Virus record (IMG/VR): IMGVR_UViG_3300042935_001876
Span: 1-47,702 of that record
From: a virus
Direction: 5' to 3' (one strand)
DNA: 47,702 bases
The position numbers were made by a program, and so were the translations under genes. Under the pieces are notes generated by a model. That model searched no databases. It saw only the letters and a program-made list of their open reading frames with translations, and was not told where the DNA came from. This document shows positions 8,401 to 16,257 of the stretch, in pieces; within the stretch, counting starts at the first letter, position 1, and every line of letters begins with the position of its first letter.

Positions 8401-10597
8401 AATATTTGGATATGAATTTGGCAATATAATTATAAATAGTGCTACCAAATTAAATATACCAATTCAAAAGTTGAATGAATATGCTGGCAATATTAGGCTT
8501 TTAGGTAAAGGAGGTAACTCATCAGACTTTATAACAACACAAACATTAACAAATCAAGAAGATATTTTCTTTGAATCTTACAGTTTTCAACCAGGAATTG
8601 AATTTAGACCATATGAATCAGATTCTGTTTCATATTATTCTGGTATATTTGGTCGTAATTCACCAATAACTAAACCTTTTATTATTAAATTAGGCCTTAT
8701 TCCTACATTAATTAAGTATATAAAAAATTGGGTAAGTGCTGAACCTATTGATTCTGATAATAATTTTTTTATTGTCAATAGTGAACGTGCGGGGAGGGAA
8801 AAGGATTATCCAAAGAAGACCCCTATCCAATGGATTGATTCAAAATATAGCAATTCAAAATTGGATTTTAATGGTGGTACATATATGGTTGGTAAAGGTG
8901 ATGTTGTGGCAAATAATAAATATGATATTAATCCATTTGAATTTGATAATTTCATGTTATACTATTCATATAGTTCGCATTTAGAATTAAAGAATAGAAA
9001 GTTATCTCATTCTAATAGTAACAAAATTATTTTAAGAACAGATAGGCTACCAACATCAGATGGTTTAGATGGTAAAAATTGGTATAGTAATGGGGTTGGT
9101 ATATTACAACAAAATAACTCTTTTACAATATATAAATATCCTAAAAAATCAACAGGAGAAAATTCACCCTTATATATTAATGCTGGTTTTGATGCTGATA
9201 TTTTGGCAAATGATTTAGAGGGGCTACCAGGGTATGCAAGTGTAAATACATCATTTAATTCTTGTAAAGATTTAGTTCCCCTATCTTGTTATGAAAATAA
9301 AAATGATTCAGAAACATTATCTATAACTGAAAAATGTAAGTCAACTAAAAGACAATCTATATATATTAAGGATGGTTGTTACCAATTAGTTAGACGACCT
9401 ATACTTGATTTATTGCCAGACATTGATGCATTCCGTGAATGGGCTTTTAGGTTTAAATTAAATTATGGTTTATGTAGAGGTATTGTATCAGAAACATTTG
9501 TTAATAACTGGGTTAATGGATCTTTGTTTATGCCATCATTTAAATCAAACACTATTGGTGCATATAGAAATAATCCACAATATTGCAAGGATATTGTTTA
9601 TTATGATAATACAACTTCAAACTTTTATTATAGAAGTTCCCCTTATTATAGTGGAACAACTATGGGGCAATTTGTTGGCAACCAGAATAATTATATTGCA
9701 AACAAGTTAAATTATTATAATTTAATGTATCCAACAACCATAATTAATTTGGGTATTAAAAATAAGTTATTAATTGGGTCAAGGGGATTTGATACTTATG
9801 GATATATGGTAAATCAAATAAATTATACAAGTTATTCAGATAATTCTGATTTAATTAACATGTTTGTTATGAGTAGGGTTTTGGATTCTAGTATATTGAA
9901 AAATCTTAATAAGAATACTAATATAACAATAAATTCATTTTTTAGTAGAAATGGTAAAAAGGTAGATGGTGATTTGGCACAATTAATGTCTATTAATTCA
10001 GAATTTGGCGTTGTGAAGTTTTCATCAGAATTTTATTCTTTCACCAATAATAATTCACCATCTTTAATTTTTAGAGAAAAGGGTAGAAATTATATGGGGG
10101 TATTTTATTCATCATTGCAAGATGATTTAACCTATAAAGATTATATATCACCTGGTAGGATTGGTTTTAGAGATAGTATTACAAATTCATTAATCCCAAG
10201 ATATTTTGATATTAGATCACAAGAGGTTCCATTTTATTCTTGGGAATTGGCAGAAAATTCTAATAGCATTTTTGGAACAGACAAGAATAATTGGGGAACA
10301 CAAAAAGTTGATATTGTTGCAAAAAAGTATCAATCTCTTGAAAGAATTAAACCCAGAAATAATGATACAGCAAAGTTTAGTGAATATGATAGCACAGATT
10401 ATTTTGTTTCAGACAATTCAGATATAGCATATAATTCACATAGGGGTTATATATATTCTGATATAAATGGTAAATATAATAAAACTAAACAAGAAAATAC
10501 AAAATTTGTTGTTGGTGCACCATTTCATTTTTATTTTGGAATAAAGAAAGGATTTTCATCTTTGGATAAATTTAAAACAAAATATTTGAATGAATAA
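5495..10597 (+). CDS. Giant structural protein with carboxypeptidase-regulatory-like domain and multi-pass membrane segment
   Basis: A 1700-aa protein. The ATG at 5495 is preferred over the TTG at 5492; an AAAAAAAGG stretch precedes it. Residues about 45-170 look like a carboxypeptidase-regulatory/CNA-B-like beta sandwich (AGRITANNGFGLANARVSVF, later TNDSGDYMIFGVPIGGHTVF) split by an insertion. Residues about 495-605 are strikingly hydrophobic, with several predicted membrane helices ending in a Lys-rich stop (KKIVKKKLK), then a Cys cluster C623-x2-C626-x-C628. The remaining roughly 1000 residues are Asn/Tyr/Ser-rich beta-type sequence typical of virion proteins. Its place after gp25-gp6 suggests a baseplate or tail-tip component. 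The membrane segment is unusual for this position and could insert into the host envelope during infection; that is inference. No enzyme motif was recognised. Confidence 0.75.
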   Translation: MQNTYRIKTNIGQDNFVNFQLDQNIEFLEILSFKVRQSDIYTLDCANYGVVAGRITANNGFGLANARVSVFIPLSTEDEDNALINSIYPYKSIGDKNEEGYRYNLLPYEPSYEGHVATGNFPSLNDVLAKNQYIEVYEKYYKFTVKTNDSGDYMIFGVPIGGHTVFMDLDLSDIGAFSLTPQDLIRMGRAAEGQFKGNSFQASTDLESLPQIVSLSKGIEVSPFWGDPETCDSTINRVDFDLRTDASIDIQPTSIFIGSIFGTNNIDSVKLNCGVKESLGNLCLLETGPGLIQSIRQTKSIDSDGLPILEFYELDNGGRVIDGDGTWVVEMPMNLDYIITDENGNLQITEDETIGIPTRGKYRFNIKWEDSISLTNTTRKANFLVPNIKEYGWTEGGGNPSSSGSNDEAKKAQSGSYYFGLDWKKYTNKIAAINCEDTFYEFEYNKVYTVSGLVDQYQGGTNKGKFIGIKEIGDRSCEQVINKYPVNDGVKNFDLFYYLFSIILQIIQFINIPLIFGYHLISFLWNFMAVILLPAIIVLLGFFIKNYISNVIKNYAISVALFSAGIIPTLPTFASFLLFQISKDLLLLGPILFLLVYLTINFKKIVKKKLKLIHLPNITYPNCEFCICDMEEVDVDLGSGIQNNGVLSQVSNYTLYYDKLSQNFDWKLMGNIIENNTSDNINYKDSFNYEDDKPLLLFTIAQSIGGRTDNSSGINPKKIGETDIKMPRSDEFQLIQIDKKISIYSETLPIGERINYFNLRENYFYEKNKVKVTFANDIIENRNKFHYDNVIVLLSEAYFDSGDILSFVNNSLSKDPNFLVTGTTIEGEIIYGVNGTTKITNTNNIINVKYANTQDTEGSQTYKLPFITGATSTSYYASDIEYFQVITGITYSDYIKLSDTNTKGYLPSVLTSPAVLRVKIGGQGTPGDELVVDNPIQYFNGIENQYVLILQRGVDPYSPEYDNKYDLSKIFGYEFGNIIINSATKLNIPIQKLNEYAGNIRLLGKGGNSSDFITTQTLTNQEDIFFESYSFQPGIEFRPYESDSVSYYSGIFGRNSPITKPFIIKLGLIPTLIKYIKNWVSAEPIDSDNNFFIVNSERAGREKDYPKKTPIQWIDSKYSNSKLDFNGGTYMVGKGDVVANNKYDINPFEFDNFMLYYSYSSHLELKNRKLSHSNSNKIILRTDRLPTSDGLDGKNWYSNGVGILQQNNSFTIYKYPKKSTGENSPLYINAGFDADILANDLEGLPGYASVNTSFNSCKDLVPLSCYENKNDSETLSITEKCKSTKRQSIYIKDGCYQLVRRPILDLLPDIDAFREWAFRFKLNYGLCRGIVSETFVNNWVNGSLFMPSFKSNTIGAYRNNPQYCKDIVYYDNTTSNFYYRSSPYYSGTTMGQFVGNQNNYIANKLNYYNLMYPTTIINLGIKNKLLIGSRGFDTYGYMVNQINYTSYSDNSDLINMFVMSRVLDSSILKNLNKNTNITINSFFSRNGKKVDGDLAQLMSINSEFGVVKFSSEFYSFTNNNSPSLIFREKGRNYMGVFYSSLQDDLTYKDYISPGRIGFRDSITNSLIPRYFDIRSQEVPFYSWELAENSNSIFGTDKNNWGTQKVDIVAKKYQSLERIKPRNNDTAKFSEYDSTDYFVSDNSDIAYNSHRGYIYSDINGKYNKTKQENTKFVVGAPFHFYFGIKKGFSSLDKFKTKYLNE

Positions 10598-12251
10598 CTA
10601 TATTATAGTACCAAGCATTTATAGAAATAAGATTGGGGATGAAATTGATTCACAAATATCAGTTGACCTTGTTAATTCATCCAAAGAATTAATTGAATTT
10701 GATAGAAGTGTTAACATAGATTTAAAGGAATTGTATGAGAAGGAGAAGAGTGCATCATTTAAGATACGACCAGTTTATAACATAAGTTATTTATATAATA
10801 ATATATATTCTGGAACAACAACAACCAAATATGAAGATGAATTAATTTATCCATTAAAATCTTCATTAATCATTCAATCTAAAAATGTTAGAAAGGGGTT
10901 ATTACAATCTTATGAGTTTGATTTTTTTAGACCAAAAACAACAACTGCTTTTGGTTTTGAAAGCATTAGTGCATTTACATATAATTGGAATTATTATTTA
11001 ACTTATCCATCTTCTGAAGATAATAAAAAGATATTAAATATTGGTTTTAAGGGAAAAGATTTTGAATGGGTTGCTGGTGATGGCATTCCATTTGTTTCTG
11101 AAAATATAACAATTAATGGTTTTAATGTGACAAAAATTATTTGTGGATTAAATCATAATTTGAATTTAGGGGAGAGTGTGATGATTAAAATTGGTAATAA
11201 TGAATCTTTGCATAATATATTATCATTTGGTGATGGTTCTTTTAATTCTGAAAAGACTATAATTAACATCATTAACATTAATGATAAAATAAAAGGAAAT
11301 GTATATGGAACATTAAGGCGTGTTACAAATAGTGCCAATAGCGGTGAAACCATTTCAAAATATTATATTAGAAAACACAAAGTTATAAAAGGGGGTGATA
11401 GAGTTGTTGCCACAAAAGCAGGATTTCAATCTGGTATTTATGATGGGATAGAAACATTAAGTTATGATGATAATAATAATAAATTCCCAACAAAAAGAAT
11501 AGGTTCAAATAAATCATATAATTTTACCATACAGGATGAAATTGATATTGAAGGAATTGTTGATAATAGAAACAGACCTTTAACTGAATTATATTTAACA
11601 ATTTTATTTAAAGGGTATTCTGGGTTTTTTGCATCAAAAAATAAACCAATGAAACAAGGCTGGGATTTTAATAGAAGTGAGTCAGTTAGTGATTGGTGGG
11701 ATGATAGCAACACATTATCCAATAGCAATATTATGGCAATATCATATTCAGATGACGCAAAATCAAATTTTTATTATTACAATCCCCCCAATGAATTTGA
11801 TGGTGATTTTTGTGAATATAATGAATATAATCAAGAGGAGATTGTTATTTCAGATTTTTATTATAAAATAAAACATAATGAAAGTGTTTTTAGGGTTGCT
11901 GGTTATGATAATAATAAGTCAGGATATTATTATAAGCCACATAATAGAATGACATTAAAGGTATTTTCAAATTATGTTGAATCAGTTGGTTTAACATCAA
12001 AAGATAACATCCCAAGCTATGCATTCTATTCAAAATTTGATGCCCAATTTAGGTGGAGAGATATTTATAGTGTTGGTTTTTTTGATGAGAATTCAAATGG
12101 GGTTAATTACCCATATGTTAATGATACATTTTATCCATTTTCAGATGTAATATTCAAATTAATACCAGATACTTCTGGGTATGATTTTAATTCATTATTA
12201 AATGATGGGAGCGGTGTTGTTGTAAAACCTATTATTGATGAGTGTGAATAA
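10590..12251 (+). CDS. Putative tail/baseplate structural protein, unknown family
   Basis: A 553-aa protein whose start overlaps the stop of the giant upstream gene by 8 nt, implying coupled translation. It is Asn/Tyr/Ser/Lys-rich with alternating hydrophobic strands throughout, no signal peptide and no membrane helix. Local patterns such as [20 protein letters not shown] and YYIRKHKVI recall beta-sandwich structural proteins, but I recognise no named domain. Composition and position match the preceding protein's C-terminal part, so the two may assemble together. Function beyond virion structure is not supported. Confidence 0.65.
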   Translation: MNNYIIVPSIYRNKIGDEIDSQISVDLVNSSKELIEFDRSVNIDLKELYEKEKSASFKIRPVYNISYLYNNIYSGTTTTKYEDELIYPLKSSLIIQSKNVRKGLLQSYEFDFFRPKTTTAFGFESISAFTYNWNYYLTYPSSEDNKKILNIGFKGKDFEWVAGDGIPFVSENITINGFNVTKIICGLNHNLNLGESVMIKIGNNESLHNILSFGDGSFNSEKTIINIININDKIKGNVYGTLRRVTNSANSGETISKYYIRKHKVIKGGDRVVATKAGFQSGIYDGIETLSYDDNNNKFPTKRIGSNKSYNFTIQDEIDIEGIVDNRNRPLTELYLTILFKGYSGFFASKNKPMKQGWDFNRSESVSDWWDDSNTLSNSNIMAISYSDDAKSNFYYYNPPNEFDGDFCEYNEYNQEEIVISDFYYKIKHNESVFRVAGYDNNKSGYYYKPHNRMTLKVFSNYVESVGLTSKDNIPSYAFYSKFDAQFRWRDIYSVGFFDENSNGVNYPYVNDTFYPFSDVIFKLIPDTSGYDFNSLLNDGSGVVVKPIIDECE

Positions 12252-12798
12252 ATATAAATTAAGATTACCAAATGTTAATGATTTAACCATAAGCATTCCT
12301 GTTAGTATTAATGTGGAAAATTTAGGTCAAGATGATGTTATTGAACAATATGAAGATACAATAATTAGCAATGCAATAAATGATAAGATAGATTACGAGA
12401 TAGTTAGATTTCAACATAAGGGATATTTTCCTCCAATTCCAGTGTCAGCATCGCCAACACCAACACCAACCCCAACACCAACCCCAACTATGACCTCTAC
12501 TGTAACACCAACCAATACGACAACACCAACATATACACCAACACCATCAGTTACACCAACTATACAACCATCAGCATCTGCTACACCAACATTTACACCA
12601 ACCCCATCAATAACACCAACTATAACACCAACAACTTCAATAACACCATCAATAACACCAACCATAACACCAACAACTTCAATAACACCAACAAATACAA
12701 CAACTCCAACAATGACGCCAACACCATCAGCAACGGAATTAAGATATTATTCATCAAATAATCTAATAGTATTCAATCAAAATTGTAATTCAAATTAA
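12238..12798 (+). CDS. Pro-Thr linker protein, putative tail appendage
   Basis: A 186-aa protein. The ATG at 12238 is chosen over the TTG at 12235; either way it overlaps the upstream gene. The first 65 residues or so form a small globular part ([19 protein letters not shown]), after which about 95 residues are a Pro-Thr-rich tract ([25 protein letters not shown]) and a short tail. Such tracts act as extended, flexible, often O-glycosylated linkers in surface proteins. The same kind of tract appears in the genes at 21409, 21961 and 40631, so they probably belong to one class of tail appendages. The tract has no partner domain beyond it, so it may present an exposed, modifiable tail. Confidence 0.68.
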   Translation: MSVNKYKLRLPNVNDLTISIPVSINVENLGQDDVIEQYEDTIISNAINDKIDYEIVRFQHKGYFPPIPVSASPTPTPTPTPTPTMTSTVTPTNTTTPTYTPTPSVTPTIQPSASATPTFTPTPSITPTITPTTSITPSITPTITPTTSITPTNTTTPTMTPTPSATELRYYSSNNLIVFNQNCNSN

Positions 12799-12799
12799 T

Positions 12800-13705
12800 A
12801 TGAGTGAATTTAACGTATATGCGCCAACACCTGGTAGTGGATGTTCAAGTTGGTTTAATCATGCAACTAGTGGTGATGCTTGTAATTCAATATTTTGCAC
12901 AACAATACCAACAACTTGTGTGGGGGATTGTGATAAGTTATATGTGACAAACCAAAGAACTCCACAGACAATAGTAACTGGGGATACCATATATATTGGG
13001 ACAGATACTGGTTATGAGATATTACCTGAAGGTTGGTATGTTAGCAGTACAAAGGGTACGGTATTCAATATTAATTCAAGTGGTGTTTTGATAAGTGTCA
13101 ATACTTGTTCTGGTACAACTTATGTTACAGATTTGGATGGGAATTATTATGGTACAGCTACCATTGGAACACAAACTTGGTTTACAGAAAATTTAAGAAC
13201 AACAAGGTATAATAATGGTGCTGATATTCCAAATGTAACTAATAGTACAACTTGGAGTAATTTAACAATTGGTGCTTATTGTGCATATAATAATAATAAT
13301 ATTGATAATTGTTTTGGGTATTTGTATAATTTTTATGCAACAACTAATCTATGTCCAACCGAGTATAGAGTTCCCACATTGGCTGACTATGCAACTTTAT
13401 CCACATATCTGGGGGGTAATAGTATTTCAGGTGGGAAGATGAAAACAGAAGGAGTTGTATGGTGGGATAGCCCAAATGATGGGGCAACAAATACTAGTGG
13501 ATTTAGTGGTTATCCAGCAGGTAGAAGAGTGTATAATGGTAATTTTAATTTCTTTGGGGAAACGGGTACTTTTTGGACTAATACAACAACTGGATGTATT
13601 GTTAATTTTGCCAAAATAATTCAATTAAAATATAATAATAATAATTTGGATTTCCAATGTGATGATAAAAACAATGGGTATTCGGTTAGATGTATAAAAA
13701 ATTAA
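12800..13705 (+). CDS. FISUMP-domain tail protein (putative adhesin)
   Basis: A 301-aa protein. Residues about 110-301 match the FISUMP domain (Fibrobacter succinogenes major paralogous domain, TIGR02145): TATIGTQTWFTENLRTTRYN, then GYLYNFYA, CPTEYRVPTLADYATL, and the terminal NGYSVRCIKN. This domain is common in surface and secreted proteins of Fibrobacterota and Bacteroidota and is thought to have a C-lectin/sulfatase-modifying-factor-like fold, from memory. The N-terminal 100 residues contain several cysteines and small beta repeats. One of two FISUMP proteins here (the other at 42289). In a phage tail locus it is best read as a receptor-binding or carbohydrate-binding tip. An Asn-rich AAT run near the C-terminus is noted separately. 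Confidence 0.78.
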   Translation: MSEFNVYAPTPGSGCSSWFNHATSGDACNSIFCTTIPTTCVGDCDKLYVTNQRTPQTIVTGDTIYIGTDTGYEILPEGWYVSSTKGTVFNINSSGVLISVNTCSGTTYVTDLDGNYYGTATIGTQTWFTENLRTTRYNNGADIPNVTNSTTWSNLTIGAYCAYNNNNIDNCFGYLYNFYATTNLCPTEYRVPTLADYATLSTYLGGNSISGGKMKTEGVVWWDSPNDGATNTSGFSGYPAGRRVYNGNFNFFGETGTFWTNTTTGCIVNFAKIIQLKYNNNNLDFQCDDKNNGYSVRCIKN

Positions 13706-13709
13706 TATA

Positions 13710-14300
13710 ATGGCAACAGATTATAGTTTAAATATAAAATTTAATTTTTTACAAGGAATTGATATTACCAATAATATAAATTGGAAGACAACGTATTTGA
13801 CCCCAAATAATGGATATATTGAAAATGATGTAAGATTTAATACAAATAGTTTTAATAATTCATTTTTCAAATTAGATTATTATGACACCCCTTTTAGTAA
13901 ATCGCAAAAATTATATTTTACAACTATATTACAAGCCAGCAATGGAATTCAATCAAATAATTTAATAATTCCAGAGTATTATTTGGATCACGACATTAAT
14001 ACAGAGGGTTTTTATATTTATTGGTTAAGGGATAAGACAATATTTAATCTTGATACTTTTTATGTTAGTGCAACATTTTTCAATGGTAAAACTGGAATGG
14101 TTAAAAGAATGTCAAATATTTGCCAAGGGGATTCAAATTTGAGTGATAGATATAATTTAAATGAAGTTTTTGATTTTCATTATAAATTAAAATTGGATTA
14201 TGATAATAAGACATATGAATATTTTGATATTAAAAAAGATAATAGGATTGGTATTTCTGGATCACCAATTTTATGGTATGAATATATAAGCAGAAAATGA
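13710..14300 (+). CDS. Putative structural protein, unknown family
   Basis: A 196-aa protein of predominantly beta character (LNIKFNFLQGIDITNNINW, then FYVSATFFNGKTGMVKRMSN), rich in Asn, Tyr, Phe and Asp, lacking signal peptide or membrane helix. It begins 4 nt after the FISUMP gene and its stop overlaps the next start in an ATGA junction, so it is translated as part of the tail gene run. I do not recognise the family. Position and composition point to a tail or baseplate accessory. Confidence 0.62.
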   Translation: MATDYSLNIKFNFLQGIDITNNINWKTTYLTPNNGYIENDVRFNTNSFNNSFFKLDYYDTPFSKSQKLYFTTILQASNGIQSNNLIIPEYYLDHDINTEGFYIYWLRDKTIFNLDTFYVSATFFNGKTGMVKRMSNICQGDSNLSDRYNLNEVFDFHYKLKLDYDNKTYEYFDIKKDNRIGISGSPILWYEYISRK

Positions 14301-15328
14301 TATATAAAATTAAAATATCCCCTGAGTCGGTATCATCATTAATTAAATACTTTGATTATAGTGGTAAGACAATTGGCGTTTATACTGGTATGACAAATAT
14401 TTTATCAGGTGGGACAAATGGGGCATCAACATTAACAGGATTAACAATTCCTATTTTGTTAACGCAAGATATTGTTGATATGGGGTATTATTCAGAATTT
14501 GATGGTGCAATAACACAAAAAGATGTTGCAACAAACTTTGTATTTTCTGGGGAAAATGATAGTAGAATTTGTGTTTCAAATACCTCAATAGTTAAGACAT
14601 CAACATTGGATTCTACTTATTTGATAGATTGGGGTGATGGGCAAATTGAACAAATGATATCTCCTAAATTGTGCCATACTTATACCAAATCAGATGGGGA
14701 ATTTACTTTAACATTAACACAAAGAAATAATTTTGGTTCAAACATTGTCAGTAAGACAATAAAAAAACCATTTAAATTAGCTACCATATCAAATCCATTT
14801 GGCACAACATCATATATACCAAATGCTGGTCCTTGGAAGAATACTAATATAAATTATGATTATATCTTCACAGGGGATACTGGATTAAAAAAATATTCAT
14901 ACAATGATGTTAGTTCAGTTGATGTGTCTGGTTATACAAAATCAAGATTAAATGATTTGGCTATTTATGGTAAAGATGAATTTAAAGTTGGTAAGTTGGT
15001 AAATAAAAATGGTTTTGAGGGAAAATTAACAGAAATTAAAGAAACCATTTTCACAGCATATACCATTAGCAATATTGATTATATTGATTATCAAAATGGA
15101 ATAACAATATTTAAAACAAATATTAAAAAAGAGCCAATATACCCAAGTCCAATTGTTAAAAATGATTTATTAATGAAGAGCGTTTCTGATGTTCAAATTT
15201 TTTCAAATGTTTTTATTGAGAGGGGGAAAAATTCTGGATATGAAAGAGTTCAAAGACTTGGTGAGGTGAGAACTTTGTTAGATATGGAAAAATATGGATA
15301 TGGATATTTTAATTTAACAAATAAATAA
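14297..15328 (+). CDS. PKD-domain tail protein
   Basis: A 343-aa protein overlapping the previous gene by 4 nt (ATGA). Residues about 90-158 carry a PKD-like beta-sandwich signature: the strand and turn YLIDWGDGQIEQ, a conserved His-Thr-Tyr (CHTYT) and then GEFTLTLTQRN before GSNIVSKTI. PKD domains are spacers and protein or glycan contact modules on bacterial surface proteins. The N-terminal part and the C-terminal half (many Asn/Lys/Tyr, RVQRLGEVRTLLDMEKYG near the end) are not recognised. It is probably a structural spacer or adhesin in the tail, and ends the first tightly coupled block. Confidence 0.68.
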   Translation: MIYKIKISPESVSSLIKYFDYSGKTIGVYTGMTNILSGGTNGASTLTGLTIPILLTQDIVDMGYYSEFDGAITQKDVATNFVFSGENDSRICVSNTSIVKTSTLDSTYLIDWGDGQIEQMISPKLCHTYTKSDGEFTLTLTQRNNFGSNIVSKTIKKPFKLATISNPFGTTSYIPNAGPWKNTNINYDYIFTGDTGLKKYSYNDVSSVDVSGYTKSRLNDLAIYGKDEFKVGKLVNKNGFEGKLTEIKETIFTAYTISNIDYIDYQNGITIFKTNIKKEPIYPSPIVKNDLLMKSVSDVQIFSNVFIERGKNSGYERVQRLGEVRTLLDMEKYGYGYFNLTNK

Positions 15329-15337
15329 AGAATAAAC

Positions 15338-15345
15338 TATTTATA
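15338..15345 (+). promoter_or_regulatory. TATTTATA promoter-like element
   Basis: Exact TATTTATA 18 nt before the ATG at 15364, in the short gap after the PKD gene. The same octamer precedes other unit-leading genes at similar distance. No -35-like element is evident. Confidence 0.45.
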
Positions 15346-15363
15346 TTAATATAAAAAAAAATT

Positions 15364-16257
15364 ATGGCAATTGGTACATATGGCACGGTTAGACCTAGTG
15401 ATGTAAATCCTGAAGATGTTGAGATTATAATGGTTTACTCCCCAACCAGGGATCAGAGTGAAACAATTGTGCAAAAAAAATTATCAGCAACTGATATTTT
15501 GACCCCTTATTTTGAGGATGCAAATAATGTTGAATTATTGGGGGGTTTATATAAGTTAACATTACCAGCAACAGAATTTAATGCATTGGGTTATTATACT
15601 GTTTATTTAAGACCAGCACAAATTAGAACAAAAATTACTGATTGTGGGGTGTTAAGTGCTCTTCCTAATGTTAAGGGGATTGTTATCAATTTGGATAATG
15701 TTCCAGCAGACTTTAGAAATAAATTTGCATCACCCCAAGAGTTGGTTGGGTATCGTGTTGAATATTTAAATAATAAACAAAAAGTTCCAAATTTCTTTAG
15801 AATAGTTACATCATCTTTTTTTTGTGAACCCATAGTGACAAATGAAGTAAATACTAGTGTAAAATCAATTAGATATAGATATGTTGATAATGACACTAAT
15901 TTGGTGTTTTTAACATTATCACCAAGTAGTTCACCTTCAAACAAAACCAATGCAGTTCCATTTATTGGGCAGCCAAATCAAGAAATTATTATAACAAATA
16001 GTTATTTCAACCCCACAACGCTTGAAATTGAAATGGTTGAACATGATATATCCACATTGGCAATTGGTTTATTTGGCAACCAAACTAAATCAGTTGAAGA
16101 TGGTATCTATACTTTATATGATACAGCAAATAATATTTACAAACAATATAATTTATTTGAAGTTAGAAACCAATTTACTAATTTATTATATGAAGTTAGA
16201 CAAGATAGGGGGGATGATGTTGACATAAGTAAAAATTTAGATAATATACTAGAATAA
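15364..16257 (+). CDS. Putative tail/baseplate structural protein
   Basis: A 297-aa protein with a start preceded by a TATTTATA element and an A-rich leader. It opens MAIGTYGTVRPSDVNPEDVEI and continues with mixed alpha/beta sequence, including a long beta-rich middle (TVYLRPAQIRTKITDCGVL; VGYRVEYLNNKQKVPNFFRI) and a helical end (YNLFEVRNQFTNLLYEVRQD). It shares a TAATG junction with the 988-aa tail protein downstream, so the two are probably made in fixed ratio. I cannot name the family; conserved virion structure is the most that position supports. Confidence 0.65.
   Translation: MAIGTYGTVRPSDVNPEDVEIIMVYSPTRDQSETIVQKKLSATDILTPYFEDANNVELLGGLYKLTLPATEFNALGYYTVYLRPAQIRTKITDCGVLSALPNVKGIVINLDNVPADFRNKFASPQELVGYRVEYLNNKQKVPNFFRIVTSSFFCEPIVTNEVNTSVKSIRYRYVDNDTNLVFLTLSPSSSPSNKTNAVPFIGQPNQEIIITNSYFNPTTLEIEMVEHDISTLAIGLFGNQTKSVEDGIYTLYDTANNIYKQYNLFEVRNQFTNLLYEVRQDRGDDVDISKNLDNILE

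Noticed and set aside
12411-12665. Minus-strand frames over Pro-Thr tracts (also 22104-22361)
   Set aside because: Val/Gly-rich shadow of the acaccaac repeat.
12800-13705. Full diversity-generating retroelement
   Set aside because: No reverse transcriptase, accessory gene or template repeat seen in the window; kept only as a weak pointer.
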